Assembly (NCBI RefSeq): GCF_019145375.1
Contig: NZ_JAHSTX010000001.1
Coordinates: 3,807,501 to 3,871,500, forward strand
DNA: 64,000 nucleotides
Reading direction: 5' to 3'
DNA from: Pseudomonas triticicola
GTDB lineage: Bacteria > Pseudomonadota > Gammaproteobacteria > Pseudomonadales > Pseudomonadaceae
The position numbers were made by a program, and so were the translations under genes. The notes beneath the pieces are model-generated. The model was not told the origin of the DNA, did not search any database, and saw only the letters and a list, made by a program, of their open reading frames with translations. Shown in pieces: positions 8,199-18,774 of the stretch (positions within the stretch are counted from its first letter, which is position 1; the number at the start of each line of letters is the position of its first letter).

Positions 8199-9124
8199 TG
8201 GATATCGATCTGTTGAGCAATATTTTCTACGCGATGGTCCGCTGCGGCACGCCGCTGTTGCTGGTGGCATTGGGTGAGTTGATCTGCGAGAAAAGCGGCG
8301 TCCTCAACCTCGGCCAGGAAGGCATGATGCTGTTCGGTGCGGTGATCGGTTTTATCGTCGCGCTGAACAGCGGCAACCTGTGGCTGGGTGTGCTGCTGGC
8401 GATGTTGGCCGGGATGTTGTTGTCGTCACTGTTTGCCCTGGTCGCGCTGGTGTTCAACGCCAATCAGGTGGCCACCGGTTTGGCCCTGACGATCTTTGGC
8501 GTCGGGCTTTCGACGTTTGTCGGCGCGGCATGGGTGGGTAAGCCGCTGGCGGGTTTCGAGCCTCTGGCGATTCCGTATCTGAGTGAGATCCCGCTGATCG
8601 GGCGGATGCTGTTTGCCCAGGATCTGCTGGTGTATCTGTCGTTCGCGCTGTTTGCGCTGGTGGCGTGGGTGATCATCAAAAGCCGTGTCGGCCTGATCAT
8701 TCAGGCGGTCGGAGAAAACCCGGATGCGGCCAGCGCCATGGGCTTGCCGGTGCTGACCGTACGCACCTTGGCGGTGTTGTTCGGCGGAGCAATGGCCGGG
8801 CTGGCCGGGGCTTATCTGTCGCTGGCCTACACGCCGATGTGGGCGGAAAACATGACCGCAGGGCGCGGCTGGATCGCTCTGGCGCTGGTGGTGTTTGCCA
8901 GTTGGCGGGTGTGGCGGTTGTTGCTTGGGGCGTATCTGTTCGGCCTTGCCAGCATCCTGCACTTGGTGGCACAGGGGCTGGGACTGGCGATTCCTTCGAG
9001 CCTGCTGGCGATGCTGCCGTATGTGGCGACGATCTTGGTGCTGGTGTTGCTGTCCCGCGATGCCGTGCGCACTCGGTTGTATGCGCCGGTTTCGTTGGGG
9101 CAGCCGTTGCAATCGGGACATTAG
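8198..9124 (+). CDS. nucleoside ABC importer permease 2
   Basis: This 308-residue inner-membrane permease is the YufQ/NupQ-like partner. Typical stretches are EKSGVLNLGQEGMMLFGAV, NANQVATGLALTIFGVGLS and GENPDAASAMGLPV. The ATG overlaps the TGA of the preceding permease by one base, showing translational coupling. It completes the ATPase/permease/permease cassette. The substrate is inferred as purine nucleosides or bases, because the cassette lies beside purine deaminases. Confidence 0.9.
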   Translation: MDIDLLSNIFYAMVRCGTPLLLVALGELICEKSGVLNLGQEGMMLFGAVIGFIVALNSGNLWLGVLLAMLAGMLLSSLFALVALVFNANQVATGLALTIFGVGLSTFVGAAWVGKPLAGFEPLAIPYLSEIPLIGRMLFAQDLLVYLSFALFALVAWVIIKSRVGLIIQAVGENPDAASAMGLPVLTVRTLAVLFGGAMAGLAGAYLSLAYTPMWAENMTAGRGWIALALVVFASWRVWRLLLGAYLFGLASILHLVAQGLGLAIPSSLLAMLPYVATILVLVLLSRDAVRTRLYAPVSLGQPLQSGH

Positions 9125-9144
9125 TTGATGTCAGAGCGGGCCTC

Positions 9145-9217
9145 TTCGCGAGCAGGCTCGCTCCCACAGGGGATCTGAGTGAACGCGGGCAAATTTGGGA
9201 GCGAGCCTGCTCGCGAA
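9145..9217. repeat. REP inverted pair
   Basis: The two REP arms (9145-9168 and 9197-9217) face each other with a 28-bp spacer, just downstream of the permease stop. The core is GCGAGCAGGCTCGC and its complement. Confidence 0.85.
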
Positions 9218-9400
9218 GGCGTCCGCACGGGCAACACCTGGAGCACGACCCACAACAATTCCTGCTCAAACAATCTCGAGAAAGTCAGCGAGCCTGGAGT
9301 ATGCTCCGGGGTCAAAGCCTGTTTTCGCCAAGCGCTGCAACTGTGGCTCGGTCAGGCGTGTCCATTGAATCCTGAATGCTGACTTTCAAGGAAACCCATC

Positions 9401-10087
9401 ATGTCTCAGGCAAAAAACGCACTGATCATCGGCGCCTCCCGCGGCTTGGGCCTCGGTCTGGTGAAGACCCTGCTGGCCGATGGCTGGCAGGTCACCGCGA
9501 CGGTGCGCAATCCGCAGAAGGCCGAGGCGCTGCAAGCGCTGGGTGACGTGCGCATCGAGAAGCTCGACATGGACGATCAGCAAGCGGTGATCGCTCTAAG
9601 CCAGAAACTCAAGGGCGAAACCTTCGATCTGTTGTTCGTCAACGCCGGGGTCAAAGGCCCGGACGTGCAGACGCCGGGCGGCGCGACACTGGCCGAGGTC
9701 GGGCAACTGTTTTTCACCAACGCGGTGGCGCCGATCAATCTGGCCCAGCGTTTCGTCGGGCAGATCCGCGACGGCAGCGGCGTGCTGGCGTTCATGAGTT
9801 CGGTGCTCGGCAGCGTGACCATGCCCGACGCGCCGGAGCTGGCGTTGTACAAGGCGAGCAAGGCGGCGCTGAATTCGATGACCAACAGTTTTGTCACGCA
9901 ACTGGGCGAGCAGAAACTGACCGTACTTTCGCTGCACCCGGGCTGGGTGAAGACCGACATGGGCGGCGAAGGCGCCGATCTCGACGTCGAGACCAGCACC
10001 CGCGGGCTGATCGATCAGGTCAATGCGTTCACCGGCAAGGGCGGGCATCACTTCGTCAATTACAAGGGTGAAACCATTCCCTGGTAA
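9401..10087 (+). CDS. short-chain dehydrogenase/reductase
   Basis: This 228-residue classical-type SDR has the nucleotide-binding motif GASRGLGLG at about residue 10, NAG at about residue 80 and the catalytic YKASK at about residue 147, preceded by the serine of MSSVLGSV. It resembles CsgA-like SDRs. The substrate is unknown. It lies alone between REP pairs, and nothing in the context fixes its pathway, although purine genes surround it. The start has a GGAAACC-type ribosome binding site. Confidence 0.82.
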   Translation: MSQAKNALIIGASRGLGLGLVKTLLADGWQVTATVRNPQKAEALQALGDVRIEKLDMDDQQAVIALSQKLKGETFDLLFVNAGVKGPDVQTPGGATLAEVGQLFFTNAVAPINLAQRFVGQIRDGSGVLAFMSSVLGSVTMPDAPELALYKASKAALNSMTNSFVTQLGEQKLTVLSLHPGWVKTDMGGEGADLDVETSTRGLIDQVNAFTGKGGHHFVNYKGETIPW

Positions 10088-10103
10088 GCACTGAAAATCC
10101 CGA

Positions 10104-10192
10104 TGTGGGAGCGAGCCTGCTCGCGAATACGATCTGTCAGGTAAATCTGTATCGACTGACAGGACGCCTTCGCGAGCAGGCTCGCTCCCACA
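10104..10192. repeat. REP inverted pair
   Basis: The arms at 10104-10127 and 10169-10192 are perfect 24-base complements, directly after the SDR gene. Confidence 0.9.
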
Positions 10193-10344
10193 GGGGGATG
10201 ATGGTGAATGGTCGGGTGGCGCTTGCCCGGCGCGGCGATTTGTTTGAAACTGCGCGCCTCGTCCTTCGCGGCGACCCTGGATCAGCAGACAGGGCAACAC
10301 TGAGCTGGCAACCCTGAACCCAACTTTCAGAGGAGCCGGCCACA

Positions 10345-11703
10345 ATGCCTGCGACCCGTACCTGGTTAAAAAACCCCCTCGCCATTTTCACCTCCAACGA
10401 GCTTGATGCCCGTGGCGGTCTAGTCGTGCAAGACGGTGTCATCGTCGAAGTGCTCGCTGCCGGTCAACAGCCGTCGGCGCCGTGCAATGAAGTGTTCGAT
10501 GCCCGCGAGCATGTGATCCTGCCGGGCCTGATCAACACTCACCATCACTTCTATCAAACCCTGACCCGCGCCTGGGCGCCGGTGGTCAATCAGCCGCTCT
10601 TTCCGTGGCTGAAAACCCTGTACCCGGTATGGGCGAGGCTGACCCCGGAAAAACTCGCCCTCGCCACCAAAGTGGCGCTGGCCGAATTGCTGCTCTCGGG
10701 TTGCACCACCGCTGCCGACCATCACTATCTGTTCCCGGACGGTCTGGAAAACGCCATCGACGTGCAGGTCGATACGGTGCGTGAACTGGGCATGCGCGCC
10801 ATGCTCACGCGCGGCTCGATGAGCCTTGGCGAGAAGGACGGCGGCCTGCCTCCGCAACAAACGGTGCAGGAAGGTCAGGTGATTCTCGATGACAGCCAGC
10901 GGCTGATTCACGAGTATCACGAGCGTGGCGACGGCGCGCAGATCCAGATCGCCCTGGCGCCATGTTCGCCATTTTCCGTGACCCCGGAAATCATGTCGGC
11001 CAGCGCTGATCTGGCGAACAAGCTCGATGTGCGTCTGCACACCCACCTCGCTGAAACCCTCGATGAAGAAGACTTCTGCCTGCAACGTTTCGGTCTGCGC
11101 ACCGTCGATTATCTGGACAGCGTCGGCTGGCTCGGCCCGCGTACCTGGCTGGCCCACGGCATCCATTTCAACCCCGACGAAATCGCCCGCCTCGGCCAGG
11201 CCGGTACCGGCATCTGCCACTGCCCAAGCTCGAACATGCGCCTGGCGTCCGGCATCTGCCCGAGCATCGAGCTGACCGACGCCGGCGCGCTGTTCGGTCT
11301 AGGCGTCGACGGCTCGGCGTCCAACGATGCCTCGAACATGATCCTCGAAGCGCGTCAGGCGCTGTACATCCAGCGCCTGCGCTACGGCGCCGAAAAGATC
11401 ACCCCGGAGCGCGTACTGGGCTGGGCGACCAAAGGTTCGGCGAGCCTGCTCGGCCGCACTGACATCGGCGAAATCGCCGTCGGCAAACAGGCGGATCTCG
11501 CGTTGTTCAAGCTCGATGAACTGCGCTTCTCCGGTAGCCATGATCCGATTTCGGCGCTGTTGTTGTGCGGCGCGGATCGGGCGGATCGGGTGATGATCGG
11601 GGGCAAGTGGCGTGTGGTCGATGGGCAGGTTGAAGGGCTGGACCTGAAAGGTTTGATCTCCGATCACAGCCAGGCGGCTCGCCAGTTGATCGCCGGGACC
11701 TGA
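10345..11703 (+). CDS. 8-oxoguanine deaminase-type amidohydrolase
   Basis: This 452-residue metal-dependent hydrolase belongs to the amidohydrolase superfamily (ATZ/TRZ group). The metal-binding HxH lies in NTHHHFYQ (about residue 65). Later ligands are in RLHTHLAETLDEEDF and AHGIHF, and the catalytic aspartate is in GVDGSASNDASNM. The gene order matches PA0142, whose product deaminates 8-oxoguanine to urate. Chlorohydrolase or guanine deaminase annotations are common for this family; the synteny with the BMP transporter and the adenine deaminase favours 8-oxoguanine. A GAGG box precedes the ATG. Confidence 0.82.
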   Translation: MPATRTWLKNPLAIFTSNELDARGGLVVQDGVIVEVLAAGQQPSAPCNEVFDAREHVILPGLINTHHHFYQTLTRAWAPVVNQPLFPWLKTLYPVWARLTPEKLALATKVALAELLLSGCTTAADHHYLFPDGLENAIDVQVDTVRELGMRAMLTRGSMSLGEKDGGLPPQQTVQEGQVILDDSQRLIHEYHERGDGAQIQIALAPCSPFSVTPEIMSASADLANKLDVRLHTHLAETLDEEDFCLQRFGLRTVDYLDSVGWLGPRTWLAHGIHFNPDEIARLGQAGTGICHCPSSNMRLASGICPSIELTDAGALFGLGVDGSASNDASNMILEARQALYIQRLRYGAEKITPERVLGWATKGSASLLGRTDIGEIAVGKQADLALFKLDELRFSGSHDPISALLLCGADRADRVMIGGKWRVVDGQVEGLDLKGLISDHSQAARQLIAGT

Positions 11704-11721
11704 GTCACCGCCGTTCAAAAC

Positions 11722-11811
11722 TGTGGGAGCGAGCCTGCTCGCGAAGAGGGAGTGTCAGACAACATGTTTGTTGGATGACACACCGCTTTCGCGAGCAGGC
11801 TCGCTCCCACA
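11722..11811. repeat. REP inverted pair
   Basis: The arms at 11722-11745 and 11788-11811 are perfect complements. The pair lies between two convergent genes and could stop transcription from both sides. Confidence 0.9.
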
Positions 11812-11827
11812 GTTGTTTTGTGTGGGC

Positions 11828-12919
11828 TTAGAGACCAAGTAGCGACAGCATGATGAATGTGGCAAACAGTACAAAATGCGTCATGCCCTCAATGGCGTTG
11901 GTTTCGCCGTCATTGAGGTTGATCGCGCTGACGATCAGGGTGATGAAGATCATCACCGTCTGCACCGGGGTCATCGCCATTTGAAACGGCTGGCCGGTGT
12001 ACAGCGCCATCGCTTCCATCACCGGCACGGTCAGAATCACCGTCGACAGTGACGCGCCCATCGCAATGTTGACCACCGACTGCATGCGATTGGCCAGTGC
12101 CGCACGCAGTGCAGTCAGAATCTCCGGCGCGGCGGAAATCGCTGCCACCAGAATCGCCGTGATCACCGGCGGCGCGCCCGTGCCTTCCAGGCCCAGATCG
12201 AGGGTCTTGGACATCACCTCGGCCAGTGCGCCGATGATCACCACCCCCGACACCAGAATGCCGACCGACAGCGCCAGGCTGACCGGCTTCGGCTCCTGCT
12301 CGACCGGCTCTTTCTTGCGACGTTTGTCCGGGTAGCTGTAGCTGAAAAAGTAACTGTGCGGGCCGACCTGCATGCGCAGGAACAGCGCGTAGAGCACCAT
12401 CATTGCGCCAATGGTGAACGCCGAATACATCTTCCAGTTGGCCTCGGGAATGAACTCCGGGACCACCATCGACACGCCCATCGCGGTGAGAATCATCACG
12501 CTGTAGCTGCGCGCCGAATCGTCGTTGTAGGACTGCTCGCCGTGTTTGATCCCGCCCATCAAAGCGGCGAGGCCGAGGATGCCGTTGATGTCGAGCATGA
12601 CCGCTGAATAAATCGTGTCGCGCACCAGCGTCGCCGAGGCTTCGTTGCTCATCATGATCGCCAGGATCACCACTTCGACCAGCACCGCCGAGAGCGTGAG
12701 GATCATCGTGCCGTAGGGGTCGCCGACCTTTTCCGCGAGCAGTTCGGCGTGATGAGCGACGCGCATCGAAGCGGCGACGATAAAGGCGATCAGCAGCAGA
12801 CCGCCGCCCAGCGCGACGATCTGACCGCTGTGCAACAGCCAATGTTCCAGTGGATAAGCGACGCACGCGGCAAGGACTGCCAGCAGCAGAAAGCTTTCTT
12901 GTTTAAGGATCGAGAACAT
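11828..12919 (-). CDS. chaA: calcium/proton (cation) antiporter, ChaA-like
   Basis: This 363-residue inner-membrane exchanger is of the CaCA superfamily (ChaA/y4hA type). The two homologous alpha-repeat regions are visible: GDPYGTMILTLSAVLVEV (about residues 66-83) and APPVITAILVAAISAAPEI (about residues 246-264). An acidic/basic loop (DKRRKKEPVEQEPK) separates the halves. About eleven hydrophobic segments are present and the length is normal. E. coli ChaA exchanges Ca2+, Na+ or K+ for protons at alkaline pH; the ion preference here is unknown. It is transcribed alone, convergent with the deaminase gene. Confidence 0.87.
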   Translation of the reverse strand: MFSILKQESFLLLAVLAACVAYPLEHWLLHSGQIVALGGGLLLIAFIVAASMRVAHHAELLAEKVGDPYGTMILTLSAVLVEVVILAIMMSNEASATLVRDTIYSAVMLDINGILGLAALMGGIKHGEQSYNDDSARSYSVMILTAMGVSMVVPEFIPEANWKMYSAFTIGAMMVLYALFLRMQVGPHSYFFSYSYPDKRRKKEPVEQEPKPVSLALSVGILVSGVVIIGALAEVMSKTLDLGLEGTGAPPVITAILVAAISAAPEILTALRAALANRMQSVVNIAMGASLSTVILTVPVMEAMALYTGQPFQMAMTPVQTVMIFITLIVSAINLNDGETNAIEGMTHFVLFATFIMLSLLGL

Positions 12920-13051
12920 GGGGGGCCTTTTGCCGAAAAGAGCTGATGAAGCTACTGACTGCTGCGCGCCGCTAACGTTTCGTTACATCTTTGCGCACCA
13001 CGCGATGGCAGCTGGATTCAGGCATGCACTTTTATTGGCCTTGCCGGCCTC

Positions 13052-13114
13052 TTCGCGAGCAGGCTCGCTCCCACATTGAAATGCGTCCCCTGTGGGAGCG
13101 AGCCTGCTCGCGAA
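13052..13114. repeat. REP inverted pair
   Basis: The arms at 13052-13075 and 13091-13114 are separated by only 15 bp. The pair lies about 90 bp upstream of the binding-protein start, in a divergent intergenic region. It also creates a spurious N-terminal extension of that gene. Confidence 0.9.
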
Positions 13115-13205
13115 GGCCGCACTGCGGTTGTGGATTATTTATTGTCCTGTTGGTCAGCAATTTGCATTGGCCCTGGGCACACACAACAAAATGGAGTTCG
13201 GGTTC

Positions 13206-14279
13206 ATGCCAATACGTCCGCTGCACAAACTGCTGTACGCCGCCATCGGTCTGGGAATCAGCCTGAGCACCAGCGCTGCCGATCCGCTGAAGGTCGGTTT
13301 CGTCTACATCGGCCCGATCGGTGACCACGGCTGGACGTATCAGCACGAACAGGGGCGCAAGGCCCTGGCGGAAAAACTCGGCACGCAGATCACCACCAAC
13401 TACGTGGAAAACGTCGCCGAGGGCGCCGACGCCGAGCGGGTGATCCGCAACATGGCCAAGGACAAATATGACCTGATCTTCACCACGTCTTTCGGCTACA
13501 TGAACCCGACAGTGAAAGTCGCCAGGCAATTTCCCAAGGTCACTTTCGAACACGCCACAGGCTACAAGCAGGACAAGAACCTCGGCACCTACCTGGCGCG
13601 CACTTACGAGGGCCGTTACGTCGGCGGTTTCCTCGCGGCGAAGATGACCAAGACCAAGAAGATCGGCTATGTCGCCTCGTTCCCGATTCCGGAAGTGATC
13701 CGCGACATCAACGCCATCCAGCTGGCCTTGAACAAGTACAACCCTGGCACCGAAATCAAAGTGGTGTGGGTCAACTCCTGGTTCGATCCGGGCAAGGAAG
13801 CCGACGCCGCCAACGCGCTGATCGATCAGGGCGTCGACGTAGTGTTCCAGCACACCGACAGCCCGGCGCCGATCCAGGCTGCCGAACGGCGCGGCGTGTA
13901 TGCCGTGGGCTATGCCTCGGACATGGCCCACTTCGGCCCGAAAGCCGTGCTGACCTCGATCGTCAACGACTGGGCGCCGCACTACATTCAGGCGACGCAG
14001 AGCGTGATCGATCACACCTGGAAATCCCAGGATTACTGGGGCGGGTTGAAGGAAGGCACGGTGGAACTGCCGATCAGCGATCTGGTGCCGGCGCCGGTGA
14101 AAGCCGAGGCCGAGCAGTTGATCGCTGACATCAAGAGCGGCGCGTTGCAGCCGTTTACCGGGCCGATCAAGGATCAGGCCGGTGTGGAAAAAATCCCCGC
14201 AGGCGTGAGCGCGACCAATGCGGAACTGGCGTCGATGAATTATTACGTTGAGGGCATGAAGGCCGAGATGCCGAAGTAG
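13206..14279 (+). CDS. BMP-family nucleoside-binding protein of ABC importer
   Basis: This 357-residue periplasmic substrate-binding protein is of the BMP/PnrA (Med) family. The N-terminus is a signal peptide (KLLYAAIGLGISLSTSAA) cleaved near residue 25. The mature protein begins DPLKVGFVYIGPIGDHGWT, typical of the family. GGAG lies 9 bases before the ATG at 13206, so this start is preferred over 13191 and over an extension through the REP pair. It is separated from the ATPase/permease genes by several purine genes but is their most likely partner. The family binds purine nucleosides or related bases. Confidence 0.88.
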   Translation: MPIRPLHKLLYAAIGLGISLSTSAADPLKVGFVYIGPIGDHGWTYQHEQGRKALAEKLGTQITTNYVENVAEGADAERVIRNMAKDKYDLIFTTSFGYMNPTVKVARQFPKVTFEHATGYKQDKNLGTYLARTYEGRYVGGFLAAKMTKTKKIGYVASFPIPEVIRDINAIQLALNKYNPGTEIKVVWVNSWFDPGKEADAANALIDQGVDVVFQHTDSPAPIQAAERRGVYAVGYASDMAHFGPKAVLTSIVNDWAPHYIQATQSVIDHTWKSQDYWGGLKEGTVELPISDLVPAPVKAEAEQLIADIKSGALQPFTGPIKDQAGVEKIPAGVSATNAELASMNYYVEGMKAEMPK

Positions 14280-14304
14280 TCCCCCGATTCACCACACAAA
14301 ACCC

Positions 14305-14393
14305 TGTGGGAGCGAGCCTGCTCGCGAAAGCGGTGTGTCATTAACAAAAATGTTGTCTGACACTCCGTCTTCGCGAGCAGGCTCGCTCCCACA
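14305..14393. repeat. REP inverted pair
   Basis: The arms at 14305-14328 and 14370-14393 are perfect complements, between the binding-protein gene and the oxygenase gene. Confidence 0.9.
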
Positions 14394-14423
14394 TTGGAAA
14401 CACAGCGTATTCAAGGATTGTGT

Positions 14424-15389
14424 ATGGATCAGCTTCCGATCATTGATATCAGCCCGCTCTATAGCGACGACGAAAACGCCTGGCCTGCGGTGGCCGAACA
14501 AATCGACCAAGCCTGTCGCGAGTGGGGCTTTTTCTACATCAAGGGCCATCCGATCTCGGCGCAGCGCATCGACGATCTGCTCGATCACGCCCAGCGCTTC
14601 TTTGCATTGCCAGCCGCAGAAAAACTCAAGATCGACATTACTCAGACCCGCCACCATCGCGGCTACGGTGCGATTGCCACCGAGCAACTGGACCCGGACA
14701 AACCCAGTGACCTCAAAGAAACCTTCGACATGGGCCTGCACCTGCCGGCCGAGCATCCCGAGGTGCTCGCGGAGAAACCTTTGCGCGGCCCCAATCGCCA
14801 TCCGGCGCAACCCGGCTGGGAAGCCCTGATGGAGCAGCACTACCTCGACATGCAGGCGCTGGCGCAAACCCTGTTGCGGGCGATGACCATTGCGCTGGGC
14901 ATCGAGCGCGACTTCTTCGATACGCGTTTTGTCGAACCGGTCAGCGTGTTGCGCATGATCCATTATCCGCCGCGTCACACCGCCAGCTCGGTCGAGCAGC
15001 AAGGCGCAGGTGCCCATACCGATTACGGCTGCATCACCCTGCTCTATCAGGACAGCGCCGGCGGTTTGCAGGTGAAGAACGTCAATGGTGAATGGATCGA
15101 CGCGCCACCGATTGACGGCACGTTCGTGGTCAACCTCGGCGACATGATGGCGCGCTGGAGCAACGACCGTTATCGCTCGACGCCGCACCGGGTGATCAGC
15201 CCGCTGGGCGTGGATCGTTACTCGATGCCGTTCTTCGCCGAACCGCACCCGGACACGCGCATCGAATGCCTGCCCGGTTGCCAGGATGCACAGCACCCGG
15301 CGAAATATCCGACCACCACCTGTGCGCAATTCCTGCTGTCGCGCTTCGCCGATACCTATGCCTATCGTCGCGAGCAAGAGGTGGTTTGA
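14424..15389 (+). CDS. 2-oxoglutarate/Fe(II)-dependent oxygenase, IPNS-like
   Basis: This 321-residue enzyme has an N-terminal DIOX_N-type domain (LPIIDISPLYSDDE) and a C-terminal jelly roll. The iron ligands are H and D in HTDYGCITLLYQD (about residues 200-202) and the distal H in TPHRVISP. The RYS triplet nearby matches the 2-oxoglutarate carboxylate site. The ATG at 14424 has AAGGA 6 bases upstream, which rules out an earlier in-frame ATG inside the REP. It lies between the purine-binding protein and adenine deaminase genes, as PA0147 does. An oxidised purine substrate is a plausible guess, but unproven. Confidence 0.85.
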   Translation: MDQLPIIDISPLYSDDENAWPAVAEQIDQACREWGFFYIKGHPISAQRIDDLLDHAQRFFALPAAEKLKIDITQTRHHRGYGAIATEQLDPDKPSDLKETFDMGLHLPAEHPEVLAEKPLRGPNRHPAQPGWEALMEQHYLDMQALAQTLLRAMTIALGIERDFFDTRFVEPVSVLRMIHYPPRHTASSVEQQGAGAHTDYGCITLLYQDSAGGLQVKNVNGEWIDAPPIDGTFVVNLGDMMARWSNDRYRSTPHRVISPLGVDRYSMPFFAEPHPDTRIECLPGCQDAQHPAKYPTTTCAQFLLSRFADTYAYRREQEVV

Positions 15390-15460
15390 TCGATCACCTG
15401 GTCAGGTTTTGCCAATTGTTGCGGCCAGCCTCTGTAGAATGCCGGCATTGCACCTGATGA

Positions 15461-16423
<963 letters not shown>

Positions 16424-16441
16424 GCAACACCGCAAAACCAA

Positions 16442-16531
16442 TGTGGGAGCGAGCCTGCTCGCGAAGAGGGAGAATCAGTCAACATTTTCGTTGAATGAAA
16501 CACCGCTTTCGCGAGCAGGCTCGCTCCCACA
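16442..16531. repeat. REP inverted pair
   Basis: The arms at 16442-16465 and 16508-16531 are perfect complements. The pair fills the gap between two convergent genes. Confidence 0.9.
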
Positions 16532-16544
16532 TTCATATCGATTT

Positions 16545-17912
16545 TCACTCGGTAAGCTCTTCCAGGGTCTTGCCCCGCGTCTCCATCCCGAACAACCACA
16601 CCACGCCCGCCGCAATCGCGAAGCACGCCGCGCCGAGCGCGAACACCCCGCCCTGCCCGGTAATCGGGAACACCAGCCCGGTCACCAGTGGCCCGAGCAG
16701 CGAGCCGACGCGGCCGATCGCCGAGGCGAATCCCGAGCCGGTTGCCCGTGCCGAAGTCGGGTACAGCTCCGGCGTGTAGGTGTAGAGCACCGCCCACATG
16801 CCGAAGAGGAAAAACTGCATCAACAATCCGGTGCCGATCAGCAGCGCCATGTTGCCGCCGAACACCGCGCTCTGCCCATACAGAAACGCCATCACCCCGC
16901 CGCCGAGCAGGGTGACGATGCACACCGGTTTGCGCCCCCAACGCTCGACCAGCCACGCCGCCATGAGGAAGCCGGGAATCCCGCCGAGCGAGATCAGCAC
17001 CGTGTAATACACCGATTGCGTCACGGCGAAACCCGACTGCTGGAGCAATGCGCTGAGCCAGGAAGTCAGCCCGTAGAAACCCAACAATGCGAAGAACCAC
17101 AGACTCCAGATCATCGTCGTGCGCTGGCGATATTGCGGCGACCAGATCTGCTTGAGTGCCGAGAAGAAATTACCCGGTGGCGTCACCGTGCGTGGCAAAC
17201 GAACCGGTTCCGGTAACGCCGCACCGCCCAGCGAAGCACGCACCCGCGCTTCGATGCCGTTCAACACCTTGTCCGCGTCGGCGTCGCGCCCGGCCTGTTC
17301 CAGCCAGCGCGGCGACTCAGGGATGAAAAAGCGGATTGCCAGAACAAACACCGCAGGCACCGCCAGTACCAGGAAGATATCGCGCCAGCCAATCAGCGGC
17401 AGCAGGAAGTACGAGAGAACGCCCGCCGCGACAAAACCCAGCGGCCAGAAGCCGTCCATCAGGGCGATGTAGCGCCCGCGTCGTTGCGCCGGAATCAATT
17501 CCGACAGCATCGACTGTGCGATGGGAAACTCCATGCCCATGCCGATTCCGAGCAGGATGCGAAACAGCGTCAGCGTCTCCACCGTCTGCGCCGTCGAACA
17601 CAGGTAACTGGCCACGCCCCACAACACGATGCTCCACTGAAACACCGGTTTGCGCCCGAAGCGGTCGGCGAGCATTCCCGACAGCGACGCCCCGAGCACC
17701 ATGCCGAAGAAGCTCGAACTGGCCAGCAGCCCTGCCTGTGCACTGCTCAGGCCGAACTCGGCTTTGATCGAGCCGAGCAGGAAAGTCATCATCGCCAGAT
17801 CCATGGAATCGAAGAAAAACGCCAAGGCAATGATGATGAAAATGACGCGGTGATAACCGCTGAGCGGCAGCCGTTCCAGGCGCTCAGCCGCACTAAAGCG
17901 TTGTGTATTCAT
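16545..17912 (-). CDS. MFS transporter, metabolite:H+ symporter type
   Basis: This 455-residue major facilitator has about twelve membrane segments. The loop 2-3 motif is GMLADRFGRKPVFQWS. Further family stretches are RILLGIGMGMEFPIAQ, FIPESPRWLEQAGRDADADK and VERWGRKPVCIVTL. The overall pattern resembles the NiaP/sugar-porter-like aromatic acid or vitamin carriers. The start at 17912 (MNTQRFSAAERLERLPL) has a GGGGGAG box upstream. The substrate is not predictable. An ArsR-like regulator gene lies 127 bp upstream in the same direction and may control it. Confidence 0.85.
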   Translation of the reverse strand: MNTQRFSAAERLERLPLSGYHRVIFIIIALAFFFDSMDLAMMTFLLGSIKAEFGLSSAQAGLLASSSFFGMVLGASLSGMLADRFGRKPVFQWSIVLWGVASYLCSTAQTVETLTLFRILLGIGMGMEFPIAQSMLSELIPAQRRGRYIALMDGFWPLGFVAAGVLSYFLLPLIGWRDIFLVLAVPAVFVLAIRFFIPESPRWLEQAGRDADADKVLNGIEARVRASLGGAALPEPVRLPRTVTPPGNFFSALKQIWSPQYRQRTTMIWSLWFFALLGFYGLTSWLSALLQQSGFAVTQSVYYTVLISLGGIPGFLMAAWLVERWGRKPVCIVTLLGGGVMAFLYGQSAVFGGNMALLIGTGLLMQFFLFGMWAVLYTYTPELYPTSARATGSGFASAIGRVGSLLGPLVTGLVFPITGQGGVFALGAACFAIAAGVVWLFGMETRGKTLEELTE

Positions 17913-18039
17913 GTTGTGCTCCCCCATCCGGAAAATCCCCGGATCGAGTGTGCGTCATGGTCATTCAGAGGTCGTACTGGATGCGACCTGTTCACAGCCG
18001 TGGACGACGTCTGCCTTCAGCTCATCGCCGAGCAACGCT

Positions 18040-18774
18040 CTAGAACGCTGTTTCCAGCTCGGTTTCCTTGGCAAAGCGATGGATTTCGCGCTGGCCGGTG
18101 GCGGTCAACTGCAAGGCGCGGGAATCGTTGGGCAAGGTCAGCCAGCCGGACTGCATGAACAACTGCAATAGCGCCGCGCCCAGTGAGCCGCCCATGTGCG
18201 GACGACGCTCGCTCCAGTCCGGGCAGGCGCAGGCGACCTGCACGTTGCGATGGGCCAGAGCCTGGATGAATACTCCGCGCTGGGCCAGTCGGGTGGAGCC
18301 CTTGTGCGTCACCACCACCCGCTGCTCAAGCTGTTCGATCCAGCCGGCATCGAGCAGGCGCTGATACAGGTCGGCCGCCAGGGTACCGCCCAGATGATCG
18401 TCGCAGAACCGCGCGCGCAACAGCGAGGACGGCGCCGCCTGTGGTCTGACCATGGGAGCCGTGCGTTTCAGCGCATCAGGGATTTGCCGTGGCGCGCTGG
18501 CAATGGTGGCGCTGGCCAGTGCTTCGATCGCCGCGCCGATTTCCGGTGCCGCCAGGCGAAAGAAGCGTTTGCGCCCACGCATTTCGATGTTCAACAGCCC
18601 CCCTGCGGACAGGCGTCCCAGATGCGCACTGGCCGACGACGGCGAGAGCCCGGCCAGCAGCGCCAGCTCTTCGGCTTGCCGGGCCGAGCCATCCATCAAC
18701 GCCCACATCATCGCGCTGCGCTTGGGGTCGGCCAGCAATGTCGCGATCTGGCTGATGCACGGTGCATGTTCCAT
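18040..18774 (-). CDS. ArsR-like winged-helix regulator
   Basis: This 244-residue protein has an N-terminal ArsR-type winged helix at about residues 8-80, with segments IATLLADPKRSAMMWALMDG and LSPSSASAHLGRLSAGGLL. A long C-terminal domain of unknown ligand follows, with CDDHLGGTLAADLYQRLLD and CACPDWSERRPHMGG. Several cysteines (CDD, CACPDW) could sense metals or oxidants, but no classical ArsR metal site is evident. The start at 18774 has AGGGAG 7 bases upstream. The neighbouring MFS gene is a possible target. Confidence 0.75.
   Translation of the reverse strand: MEHAPCISQIATLLADPKRSAMMWALMDGSARQAEELALLAGLSPSSASAHLGRLSAGGLLNIEMRGRKRFFRLAAPEIGAAIEALASATIASAPRQIPDALKRTAPMVRPQAAPSSLLRARFCDDHLGGTLAADLYQRLLDAGWIEQLEQRVVVTHKGSTRLAQRGVFIQALAHRNVQVACACPDWSERRPHMGGSLGAALLQLFMQSGWLTLPNDSRALQLTATGQREIHRFAKETELETAF

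Noticed and set aside
13092..13205. An earlier start for the BMP-family binding protein
   Set aside because: It would translate a REP arm and place 38 residues before a perfectly good signal peptide. GGAG before 13206 supports the later start.
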